In this document: piece by piece, positions 58,601-64,000 of the stretch
Layout of the letters: the number at the start of each line of letters is the position of its first letter
Position numbering within the stretch: position 1 is the stretch's first letter
IMG/VR virus record: IMGVR_UViG_3300009684_001510
Coordinates: 1 to 64,000 of that record
Reading direction: 5' to 3' (one strand)
Source: a virus
DNA: 64,000 nucleotides
Notes under the pieces: generated by a model
Databases searched by the model: none
The model's input: only the letters and a program-made list of their open reading frames with translations
What the model was told of the DNA's origin: nothing
Made by a program: the position numbers and the translations under genes

Positions 58601-59082
58601 CCAGCCCCGTCGCCTCCGGCAAAACCTTGACTAGGATTTGTAACCAGCGCAGCTTGGCCGGAGCCGGGGACCAGAACACCATTACCGCCACCGCCTGAAC
58701 CTCCGGAGTAACCAGCATTACCGCCACCATACGCTGTGGAACTAACACCGTTTCCTATAATTGAGGAATTGCCTCCCGTGTTGGTTCCACTGTCTGCTAT
58801 GCCACCCTGTCCCACAGTGATGGTAAATGCATTATTTTTTTGAAAGCTAATGGTACTTGATATATATCCACCAGCGCCGCCGCCGGACAGCCCACTACCA
58901 CCACCACCGCCACCCACTATTAAACATTCAGCAATTACATTGTATACTGGGACAAATACTGAAGATGTTGTGGTGAATGTATGATATACATAGTCAGAAG
59001 CTGTGGTAACTGTTCCACCTGTGGCAATAAAGGTAGGTTCTACATACCGTTGACGTTTGATTATTCCTAGATCGTATACCAT
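52657..59082 (-). CDS. Giant glycine-rich, LamG-containing fibre protein, 2141 aa
   Basis: 2141 residues. Several glycine-rich modules built of GGGGGG-type runs with Ser, Tyr and Ala (about 60-240, 270-440, 1020-1280 and 1640-1830), which fold as polyglycine-II-like sandwiches in known phage fibres. At least three LamG/concanavalin-type modules, opening YFNGTTDYLSIQ, VYFDGSTDFLTV and IYFDGDGDGLGI, each with F(T/S)(V/I)E-(G/F/M)-W and a later WNH(I/V)-x-(L/V). A 350-residue middle part of beta-propeller-like repeats. No catalytic residues. It is the probable host-binding fibre; the N-terminus (MVYDLGIIKRQRY) may attach to the baseplate. Confidence 0.85.
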   Translation of the reverse strand: MVYDLGIIKRQRYVEPTFIATGGTVTTASDYVYHTFTTTSSVFVPVYNVIAECLIVGGGGGGSGLSGGGAGGYISSTISFQKNNAFTITVGQGGIADSGTNTGGNSSIIGNGVSSTAYGGGNAGYSGGSGGGGNGVLVPGSGQAALVTNPSQGFAGGDGAGGGAGSAGSGVTGGNGATWLNGISYAGGGSGLDGTASSGGGGAESAGTPNTGGGGNGGTSGFPGGSGIVIIRYTKYIASTPQSFDPYFAYNNLLLSNQSSVSYSTGEINMLLIGGGGGGGGGGTYSSVSYAGGGGGAGGLYVNSFNPLLSNTLIVTIGAGGAGAANDSARFASTGTSSTVNGKQPLGGDTAQTITATGGGAGQSYSYAGAYVNSPLASGGSGGGSPGGTAGITTLSLNNGPNYWGHAGFMGGGGLYVAQGGGAGAATSGLSSGFSLISGSSYDATSVGPITSIDALLPITGFIALPNKGFLKYILATASGNITISVAYVKNTLGTTISQSMFTTGGVTPAYTAATTSILFYSNDDHDSLFMDADGKGVIARNNTDTWGGNWDKFQGSAATITNSALDSVTYYPGSTFINAGSASATIVTFPATSSTVWINLSTQKYKVNSFTTGTFSASEQAAIGTASPRNSLWTMSDGVNQFMIGRWNTNSARLFTVNLSTGVLTSVAFPISVSFGQTYGNTTEEDSVGTQLFSIDGYSSFHSNGNFYYGGTSGWKENTGYGPSSIIGKSSFTAGYSTQSDMDIFGSIDSSGYLWFADWGHDDGGLFQVGNDDRLGTRPTNIKKVNITGSGNTVYLSNSPDGSVVVAGKYVNIASSSTFSNTFATGGGDSNGGINGAGPIGGNGGGGSGSAGYSGGGGLAFFWHLASLPIAAVGNKSAYNISYQNDYIIYAFLNGSGTITFGPQWGNRYLKDSSILSYPVQGYGNMLAQGSFNPYSTNWSTYFNGTTDYLSIQHSSVFNISSDFTVEGWFYSTRASTSTIITKSITSELSPFNLKISAQNTVTTSIAEVRPPQSVDFLVIGGGGGGGGGGGLGGAGGGAGGYRTSVETSGGGASAENTLTVQTLTLYTVTVGDGGGTPFFGTGQSGNYSSITGPNVSVVANGGGGGGSSYYDNVGNGLAGGSGGGGGAQGNSGSGTGGAGTTGQGFAGGSLSGSFSYYNNGGGGAGGVGGGGEGGIGLYSTITGTSVGRGGGGGGGNSSYTGFGLSYGGGYGAAYNYRAASNATANTGGGGGGGGGESGTAGSRGGSGVVILRYSDTYAPATTIGPVTYTVTGGFRIYIFTGSGTITFGTDYLPISNTLINLNTWNHISLSRSGSTYTSMLNGGNLVTASSTGTVYNNTQSIYIGYDGTNYFQGYMSNFRFLNGSSIIALPRSPFPLVNNTNLLVSASGSLIDKSNYNFTVSQNGTPAIRRFSPFINPGPYNTLLTGGSVYFDGSTDFLTVNPNAVNFQNNSFSIEFWSYPEPISTTVYFIDSRYNISGAMTFGTATTSTNDGMSLALQTSGRCTVSLGTATTFTSTDAENLKVKFRAWNHIALVRNNTTVTLYINGTSAGTTVTSITITTVLSSLYTAVSPNFKLITNNFSIGRSTYLNLGYYKGYLSNLRILRGAISERITTAGGVTTYTLPVTPLTPDTRSQSSSFTINYVVVAGGGGGGTGQYTPSAAYGTEYGAGGGAGGLTVGSFTATDIMGVITITVGAGGGSRTNGQDSQLVGLNIPPNILAKGGGGGGSDAAGTVGLAGGSGSGGNAYSYQTAATQAGTSTQNTLGLNGSGIGYGNSGGNSGGYSYSVAGQGRSSYFGGGGGGAGSAGGASSAGAYGVGGSGLYVSVASSSTYSATFSAGGTPSNSLSPPAAGTNTGNGGAGSGGDYYGGGGTGGTGGSGKVIIWHTDTLTTAPLTTGTTGVYTTNSYKVYVFNSSGAIEFKFANTSLLINATESKIFDATTQNNIYSIGDISVSNSIVKYNATSIYFDGDGDGLGIGSTSTTTATNLTALGSGDFTIEMWMYPLSLYSTSTTAPALLDSRTTSTSVPGSAYLGYTGVNDAVGSQIGWKDNTTFVTTGTVIVNIWNHVAVVRSGSILTMYINSAITSSTTNTTNYTIPFKYIGISYNSLSFKGYIDDLRITQIARYTDPLLPPPLTYPRLR

Positions 59083-59113
59083 GAAAAAATTAGTTTAAGG
59101 GAGTAGTTGTGAC

Positions 59114-59473
59114 TTATTGTTGTACTACTATTTCAATCCAATTTACTGTTGTTTCGTCCCAAACATATCGCTTTCCGTCCTCTACCGGCATTGCAATTGG
59201 AGCTGCCCAAAGACATGTTTCTTCGTTCAGTACCCAAGAATCAAACGGCTTTGGAGGAATGAATGCATCTCTACCTGCATCGTAGGTATATCCTATGCCC
59301 GCATAATTTTTTCTCAGTGGAGTACCACCCAACCTATGCTGGCCACCTTGAGTATTATAGCTAGTTTGGACCCATAAGCTGGGATCGCCCCAATGTCCTG
59401 TGTTAAGGACGTCTTGTTCAATAACAATTACTTGTGTTACTATACCGTCTTCTACTTTTGCAAAATGACTCAT
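59114..59473 (-). CDS. Phage tail/fibre-associated protein, 119 aa
   Basis: 119 residues from the ATG at 59473 (MSHFAKVEDGIVTQVIVIEQ), the usual opening of a small family found beside fibre genes in T4-like aquatic phages; upstream in-frame codons overlap a late box. WVQTSYNTQGGQHRLGGTPLRKNYAGIGYTYDAGRDAF and PKPFDSWVLNEETCLWAAP are also typical of fibre-adjacent proteins. Role unknown, probably virion. Confidence 0.8.
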   Translation of the reverse strand: MSHFAKVEDGIVTQVIVIEQDVLNTGHWGDPSLWVQTSYNTQGGQHRLGGTPLRKNYAGIGYTYDAGRDAFIPPKPFDSWVLNEETCLWAAPIAMPVEDGKRYVWDETTVNWIEIVVQQ

Positions 59474-59505
59474 TTTTAAAATCCTTGTAATGATATTGTT
59501 ATAGC

Positions 59506-59513
59506 TATTTATA
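59506..59513 (-). promoter_or_regulatory. T4-like late promoter TATAAATA
   Basis: Exact TATAAATA, 32 bp before the ATG at 59473. A second exact copy in the same direction lies at 59591-59598. Confidence 0.6.
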
Positions 59514-59624
59514 ACATTATAATTTATCATAGATGACATTTATACTTGGCAAAATAGGCCATAGTATTCTGTATCATATGATGTTAAAGTTATTTATAAA
59601 ATATTTTTAGGGCACTATCATGTC

Positions 59625-59632
59625 TATAAATA
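59625..59632 (+). promoter_or_regulatory. T4-like late promoter TATAAATA (rightward)
   Basis: Exact TATAAATA on the plus strand, 24 bp before the carbamoyltransferase start and back to back with the leftward late boxes. Confidence 0.65.
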
Positions 59633-59656
59633 TCGAGAACAAAATAGGAATTTAAC

Positions 59657-61495
59657 ATGGCTTGGATAGCTGGTATCACACGTGGACATAATGGAGCAGT
59701 GTGTCTTTTAAAAGATGGAAAAATAGTATTTGCTATAGAAGAGGAAAGATTAAGTGGATTTAAATACGATGGATCTCCACTACTTGGAATGTCATTAATA
59801 CAAAAATATACCGACAAACTCGATTATTTGGTAATTACAGGTACTTATTCACTAGCAGGGGATGTTTATAACCGGTTGGAGTGGACCGAGGAAAATATTT
59901 ATGCAGGTTATGCTAGGAAATTAGGGCTAATTGATCGAGATATTACCAAATCAAAAAATACAGAACATCCTGATTCACAAGTCATTGACGTTGGAACCCA
60001 ACATCATAAAATGCATGCCTCTTGTGCATTTTATAGGTCCGGATTTGATCAAGCAGTTGCAGTGATTTTAGATGGTGGGGGATCAGGATTTACATTGCTA
60101 AATTCAACTAATAGCCGTGTATTTGAAGTAGAAACCATATTTAAATGTTCATACCCAAATACATTTACAACTCTATATAAACACATGGCCGGATCTGGTC
60201 CATTTAAAAATAATAAAAGTTATGATTTTAAAGATCCACTCGAATATGATCATGCTCCCCAAACAGCAGGCACTGGTATTCTTAAAGTAACTACCAGTGC
60301 AGGTATTGTCAAAGCATACGAAGCAGTCACTGAATTCTGTGGTTGGCAAGGCATCGAAGCGGGAAAAACTATGGGATTATCCCCTTACGGAAAATCAAAC
60401 AGCCTTATACCACCAATATATACCAAGGACATTGACGGATTTTATTGCGGTAATAAATCCATGTTTACGCCTAACTATCCGCAAACTGCATTTATAGATA
60501 ATGATATGAGTATCATGTCAGATACATTTTTATCTAATGAGAAAGATAAAACAGTATTACAAGATCGAAGAGACATGGCATATGCTGTTCAGAAACAAAG
60601 TCAAGAAGTTGTGCTAAATCTCATACTTAGGGCTGTGGAAATGTCTGGTATAAAAAATGTAGTATTATCCGGTGGGTATGGATTAAATTGTGTGGCTAAT
60701 TATTTTTATCTCGAAAAACTAAATGAATTAGGTATTAATTTGTATGTTGAACCAGTGAGTACTGACGCTGGTCTCAGCGTGGGTGCTGCATTATATATGC
60801 ATCATAAATTAGAAAAAACTGAAAAGCCATTACCACGTGATACTAATTTATATTTAGGCATTGATTTTACATATACACCTGAACTGATCAATCAGTTGGT
60901 ATCACAATATAATGGTGTTGAAGTATTAGAAAACATTCACAGTGATCAAGTTTCTCAAATTTTAAGAGATAAAAACATTGTTGCATTATTTCAAGGATCA
61001 TCTGAAATTGGGCCACGAGCATTGGGTAATCGAAGTATTATATTTGATCCAACTTTTAAAGACGGAAAAGATTTTGTCAATAATGTAAAACGCAGAGAAT
61101 ACTTTCGACCATTTGCTGGTAGTATTCTACACGAACATGTAAATGAATGGTTTGATATGCGGGGACTTGAAGAAAGTCCCAATATGATGTATGCTGTAAA
61201 TTGTCAGCCAGGTGTTGAAGAAAAAATTCCCAGCATCATACACATTGACGGCACCTGTCGAATTCAAACAGTAAAACCTCAGCAGAATCCATTATTTTAT
61301 GAGTTGATATCAGAATTTTATAAATTGACAGGCGTTCCCATTTTATTCAATACCAGTTTTAACCTCGGTGGAGCACCCATGGTTGAAACATTGCATGATG
61401 CAATACATACATTGGTAAACAGTGATATTGAATATCTCTACTTACCAGAATATAAGATATTAATAACAGCAGAAAATCAACCCGAGGAATTTTAA
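59657..61495 (+). CDS. Carbamoyltransferase, NodU/TobZ family
   Basis: 612 residues. N-terminal domain: ITRGHNGAVCLLKDGKIVFAIEEERLSG and the metal-binding HHKMHASCAFY, then ILDGGGSG. C-terminal YrdC-like part: GPRALGNRSIIFDPT, KRREYFRPFAGSIL and PILFNTSFNLGGAPMVET. These are the NodU/TobZ motifs; such enzymes O-carbamoylate sugars using carbamoyl phosphate and ATP. A late box precedes it, and a GT9-like gene follows with a 1-bp overlap, so the target is likely a late glycan on the virion or host surface. Confidence 0.93.
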   Translation: MAWIAGITRGHNGAVCLLKDGKIVFAIEEERLSGFKYDGSPLLGMSLIQKYTDKLDYLVITGTYSLAGDVYNRLEWTEENIYAGYARKLGLIDRDITKSKNTEHPDSQVIDVGTQHHKMHASCAFYRSGFDQAVAVILDGGGSGFTLLNSTNSRVFEVETIFKCSYPNTFTTLYKHMAGSGPFKNNKSYDFKDPLEYDHAPQTAGTGILKVTTSAGIVKAYEAVTEFCGWQGIEAGKTMGLSPYGKSNSLIPPIYTKDIDGFYCGNKSMFTPNYPQTAFIDNDMSIMSDTFLSNEKDKTVLQDRRDMAYAVQKQSQEVVLNLILRAVEMSGIKNVVLSGGYGLNCVANYFYLEKLNELGINLYVEPVSTDAGLSVGAALYMHHKLEKTEKPLPRDTNLYLGIDFTYTPELINQLVSQYNGVEVLENIHSDQVSQILRDKNIVALFQGSSEIGPRALGNRSIIFDPTFKDGKDFVNNVKRREYFRPFAGSILHEHVNEWFDMRGLEESPNMMYAVNCQPGVEEKIPSIIHIDGTCRIQTVKPQQNPLFYELISEFYKLTGVPILFNTSFNLGGAPMVETLHDAIHTLVNSDIEYLYLPEYKILITAENQPEEF

Positions 61496-62577
61496 TGACA
61501 CGACCACAAGCATATTTTATCAACGGCGGTGCCGGAAGAGTAATTGCATCTATACCAGCTTTTGAAAAATTAGCCGAGACTAACACAGATTTTATAATTG
61601 TATGTGAAGGTGGCAGTGACATGTATCGGGGTCATCCCTTATTAGATCAAAGAGCATATGATCATTGGCATAAAGGAATATTTGCAGAGCAGTTAAAACA
61701 TAGAGATTTAATTACACCAGAACCATATCGTGTATGGGAATATTATAATCAAATGTGCAGTCTTTCACAGGCTTTTGATATTGCCATTAATAATAAAGGA
61801 ATACGTAAATTACCTGCACCCTCTATTCATCTTAATAAACTTGAAATAGCAGAAGCATACCGATTTATGCAAGAAGTAAAGACCAGATCGGGATTTGAAA
61901 AAACTATAGTTATACAACCATTTGGTCGAAGTGTTATCGCTAATCACGGAATGATTGTTGATCCCAGTTCAAGAAGTTTTGCTCAGAATGATTTAATAGA
62001 TATAGTCAATTCCTTAAAAAAGGAATACGGTGTAATTGTTATGAGCGAATTTGGTAATATTACAGGAATTGAAGCAGCTACTCCAAAAATACCGAACATT
62101 AGGATATGGGCTGCAATTATTGAACTAAGTGATTACTTCCTGGGCTGCGATAGTGTGGGACAACATATGGCAAGAGCATTGGAAAAACCTGCTACAGTTG
62201 TTATCGGATCTACTTTTCCTATTAATGTGAGTTATCCAGATTATTCTAATTTTACAATAATTGACATTGGTGAAAAACAAAGAATATATAGCCCAATTAG
62301 AATATCACAAGAAGATGCCATTGAAAGACATAATGATGCATGTATGGAAATGTCCGATGAAGATAAGAGACAAATTGTGAAATCTATTAAGAATAAACTT
62401 GGAAAATCAGTTAAATCTGCTGTAAAACCGTCTGTGAATGCCAATACACAGATAGATAACACCCATATACATAATCATGGGGTAAATCCCGTTAACAATG
62501 ATTTTAAATTAAATCCACTTTCAGAAGAATTATCAAATAATTTTCCAAAATTAGTTAGCAGTCCAAACTTGTCTTAA
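61495..62577 (+). CDS. GT9 (heptosyltransferase)-like glycosyltransferase
   Basis: 360 residues. FINGGAGRVIASIPAFEKLAE (GT9 acceptor loop type), then GFEKTIVIQPFGRSVIA, and DYFLGCDSVGQHMARALEKPATVVIGSTFP, which matches the D-x-F-I-G-x-D-S-G-x-x-H-x-A-x-A-L motif of heptosyltransferases. It has a disordered, Asn/Lys-rich C-terminal ~60. The first base of its ATG is the last base of the carbamoyltransferase stop. Its 3' end overlaps the convergent LamG fibre by 27 bp. Confidence 0.75.
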   Translation: MTRPQAYFINGGAGRVIASIPAFEKLAETNTDFIIVCEGGSDMYRGHPLLDQRAYDHWHKGIFAEQLKHRDLITPEPYRVWEYYNQMCSLSQAFDIAINNKGIRKLPAPSIHLNKLEIAEAYRFMQEVKTRSGFEKTIVIQPFGRSVIANHGMIVDPSSRSFAQNDLIDIVNSLKKEYGVIVMSEFGNITGIEAATPKIPNIRIWAAIIELSDYFLGCDSVGQHMARALEKPATVVIGSTFPINVSYPDYSNFTIIDIGEKQRIYSPIRISQEDAIERHNDACMEMSDEDKRQIVKSIKNKLGKSVKSAVKPSVNANTQIDNTHIHNHGVNPVNNDFKLNPLSEELSNNFPKLVSSPNLS

Positions 62578-64000
62578 TCTAGTAATCATTTGAGAAGATC
62601 CTAATGGTGCAGCTGGATTAACATATGCACTGGTTATAAATATAGCCGAGCTGCCACCAACTGCCCCACTTCCCGGACCACCCACATAGAAACTGCTGTC
62701 GGGATTAATAGTCAACGATGCACTAATTACTGGGTTATTATAGCTCATATAACCGGTAGGAATTGCTCTAACTCCAACTTGTTGATATTTACTATTATTC
62801 AGTACCGGTATTAGTAATCCAGAATCAAAATCTTGTATCCCAAGATAATAATTAGTATTATTTCCAGCAAAACCGTAACCTGCCAAGGAGTTTAGATTAT
62901 TAATGGGTTTAAATCTGTTGTCTTTGAAGAATATTTTTGATGTTGCTTCAATTACAATAACATCGATTGCACGATTTGTAAGCGAACTGGCATTACCAGT
63001 TTGACCTATTGCTTGATAGGGAATTGTAGCGCCTGCGGCCCAACTGGAGGTATTGGGATAATTGTATAATGGTACTTCTAATAAAACACTGGTGTTGGTA
63101 TAAACAAAAGATATAGTTCCTGTTGATACCAGTGGACTTATATTTCCAGTGATAGTTGATGCTACTGTGATAAGGGTTCCATATAAGGGTGCAAGATCTG
63201 CATATTGAGAAACTATGGTTGTTGCTGTATTTACAAATTGAATAGTGCCAACATTATTAAAATTATTAATAGATGTAGAAGTTGAAACACTATTATTGCC
63301 ACGGAACTCACTATCTTGTAATATTAATAAAGCAGTTTCAGTGGTTATTGCATTAATATTCGTAGCACTAGTTGTGGTAGTAGTGAATGGTATTGGCGGA
63401 ACTGTAAATGCCCCAGTATATACTGTATTGCCCACTACAAATCGCATATTTGATATATAACCAGTCGAATATGCGCCAAGTGTTGAAGGAGCACCTATGA
63501 ATATATCACCACTTGACGTAGTTAATGCCTGATTGTCGGTTCGAGTAACTCCCACAGCACCATTAACAAATATCCTGAATGCATTAGCACTGTTTCTGGC
63601 AAAAGCATAGTGGTTCCATCGGTTAACAGAACCACTAAGCGTTGATAATCCCATAACGTTGAGTGCAGAACCTGTGCCTGCAATGTTCATCTGCGGAGTT
63701 ATTCCGTTGACTAGCCAAAATGACCAAGTTGCAGTACCAGTATTAACAGCATTATTCCTACCAGCTAGATAAAAAGCCGATGTAGACACTGTATAAGCCC
63801 AACACTCGAAACTAAATGGTACACTTGCACCTATATTATATCCAGCTTGGTATGGTATAGTTAGATAATTAGTGGCGGTACTATCGAATACTGCTGCAAC
63901 GTTAGTACCAGTAGTTGATACACAGGCCAATAATGCAGTATTTGATGTTGATACACTGGTAAATGGCATACTAACTGGAGTCACTGCTGTATTAGTAAAT
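62551..64000 (-). CDS. LamG-type fibre protein, 5' end outside window
   Basis: At least 483 residues in the window; the frame stays open to the right edge, so the start is outside. A LamG-type module (PFSFECWAYTVSTSAFYLAGR, NRWNHYAFARNS...RIFVNG, GYISNMRFVVGNTVY) then beta-rich repeats with GTIQFVNTAT and GTISFVYTNT. Same module types as the giant fibre at 52657, without its glycine-rich parts. The C-terminus overlaps the GT9-like gene. Confidence 0.8.
   Translation of the reverse strand, partial: FTNTAVTPVSMPFTSVSTSNTALLACVSTTGTNVAAVFDSTATNYLTIPYQAGYNIGASVPFSFECWAYTVSTSAFYLAGRNNAVNTGTATWSFWLVNGITPQMNIAGTGSALNVMGLSTLSGSVNRWNHYAFARNSANAFRIFVNGAVGVTRTDNQALTTSSGDIFIGAPSTLGAYSTGYISNMRFVVGNTVYTGAFTVPPIPFTTTTTSATNINAITTETALLILQDSEFRGNNSVSTSTSINNFNNVGTIQFVNTATTIVSQYADLAPLYGTLITVASTITGNISPLVSTGTISFVYTNTSVLLEVPLYNYPNTSSWAAGATIPYQAIGQTGNASSLTNRAIDVIVIEATSKIFFKDNRFKPINNLNSLAGYGFAGNNTNYYLGIQDFDSGLLIPVLNNSKYQQVGVRAIPTGYMSYNNPVISASLTINPDSSFYVGGPGSGAVGGSSAIFITSAYVNPAAPLGSSQMITRLRQVWTAN

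Noticed and set aside
53460-58930. Rightward and leftward frames in the CCACCACC-rich region as separate genes
   Set aside because: They are frame shadows of glycine-rich modules; low-complexity DNA leaves several frames open.
62640-62660. TATAAATA inside the LamG fibre gene as a late promoter
   Set aside because: It lies in coding sequence on the strand opposite to the gene, with no gene downstream in that direction.

Overview
The window is part of the genome of a large, AT-rich tailed bacteriophage (T4-superfamily-like myovirus, probably a jumbo or near-jumbo phage from an aquatic habitat). The phage call rests on class I ribonucleotide reductase genes broken up by homing endonucleases, a DexA-like exonuclease, a PAAR/peptidase tail-tip protein, LamG and glycine-rich fibres, a beta-helix tailspike, dense overlapping small genes, and repeated TATAAATA boxes that match the T4 late promoter. 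Terminase, major capsid, sheath and polymerase genes are not in the window. The host is unknown. Near-consensus TTGACA/TATAAT promoters point to a host using sigma-70. A DUF3563-like protein, a phasin-like protein and the DnaK tail hint weakly at a (beta)proteobacterium.

Layout. 1-3 kb: an edge-truncated homing endonuclease, a metallophosphoesterase, a repeat lipoprotein, tiny membrane proteins and a BPL_N amidotransferase-like protein. 3.1-8.6 kb: a virion-type protein, then one leftward cluster with dnaK, hsp20, clpS, heme oxygenase and a ferredoxin-dependent bilin reductase, preceded by a protein resembling the dimerisation domain of glutamyl-tRNA reductase. 8.6-15.6 kb: small accessory genes, mostly overlapping by 1-4 nt, with a second phosphoesterase, an SGNH hydrolase, DexA, an HNH nuclease and a ParB-like protein under a strong promoter. 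15.6-19.2 kb: rpsU (S21), clpX and conserved phage proteins. 19.4-29.7 kb: a leftward nucleotide-sugar and glycan operon (GDP-mannose dehydratase, GDP-mannose 3,5-epimerase, epimerase, C-methyltransferase, two-piece transketolase, glycosyltransferases, FkbM), ending at a strong terminator and preceded by a candidate structured RNA. 30-38 kb: cspA, the tail-tip peptidase, glutaredoxin, IscU, nrdB, a 5'-nucleotidase, homing endonucleases and an nrdA gene in two pieces. 38-45 kb: tailspike, RecB/Cas4-like nuclease and virion-associated proteins. 45.5-47.1 kb: a short rightward block of small early-type genes. 47.1-64 kb: a 1361-residue multi-glycosyltransferase, a 2141-residue fibre, a carbamoyltransferase with a GT9-like enzyme, and a second LamG fibre running off the right edge.

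How the parts may work together (inference). The phage carries modules that refit the host: nucleotide supply (RNR with glutaredoxin and the Fe-S scaffold IscU), proteostasis (DnaK, Hsp20, ClpS, ClpX), translation (S21), tetrapyrrole breakdown to bilins (heme oxygenase plus bilin reductase), and synthesis and transfer of unusual sugars that could decorate fibres or remodel the host surface. Two promoter classes are visible: sigma-70-type, three of them placed so that the mRNA should be leaderless, and T4-like late boxes. No tRNA, rRNA, CRISPR array or insertion sequence was found.
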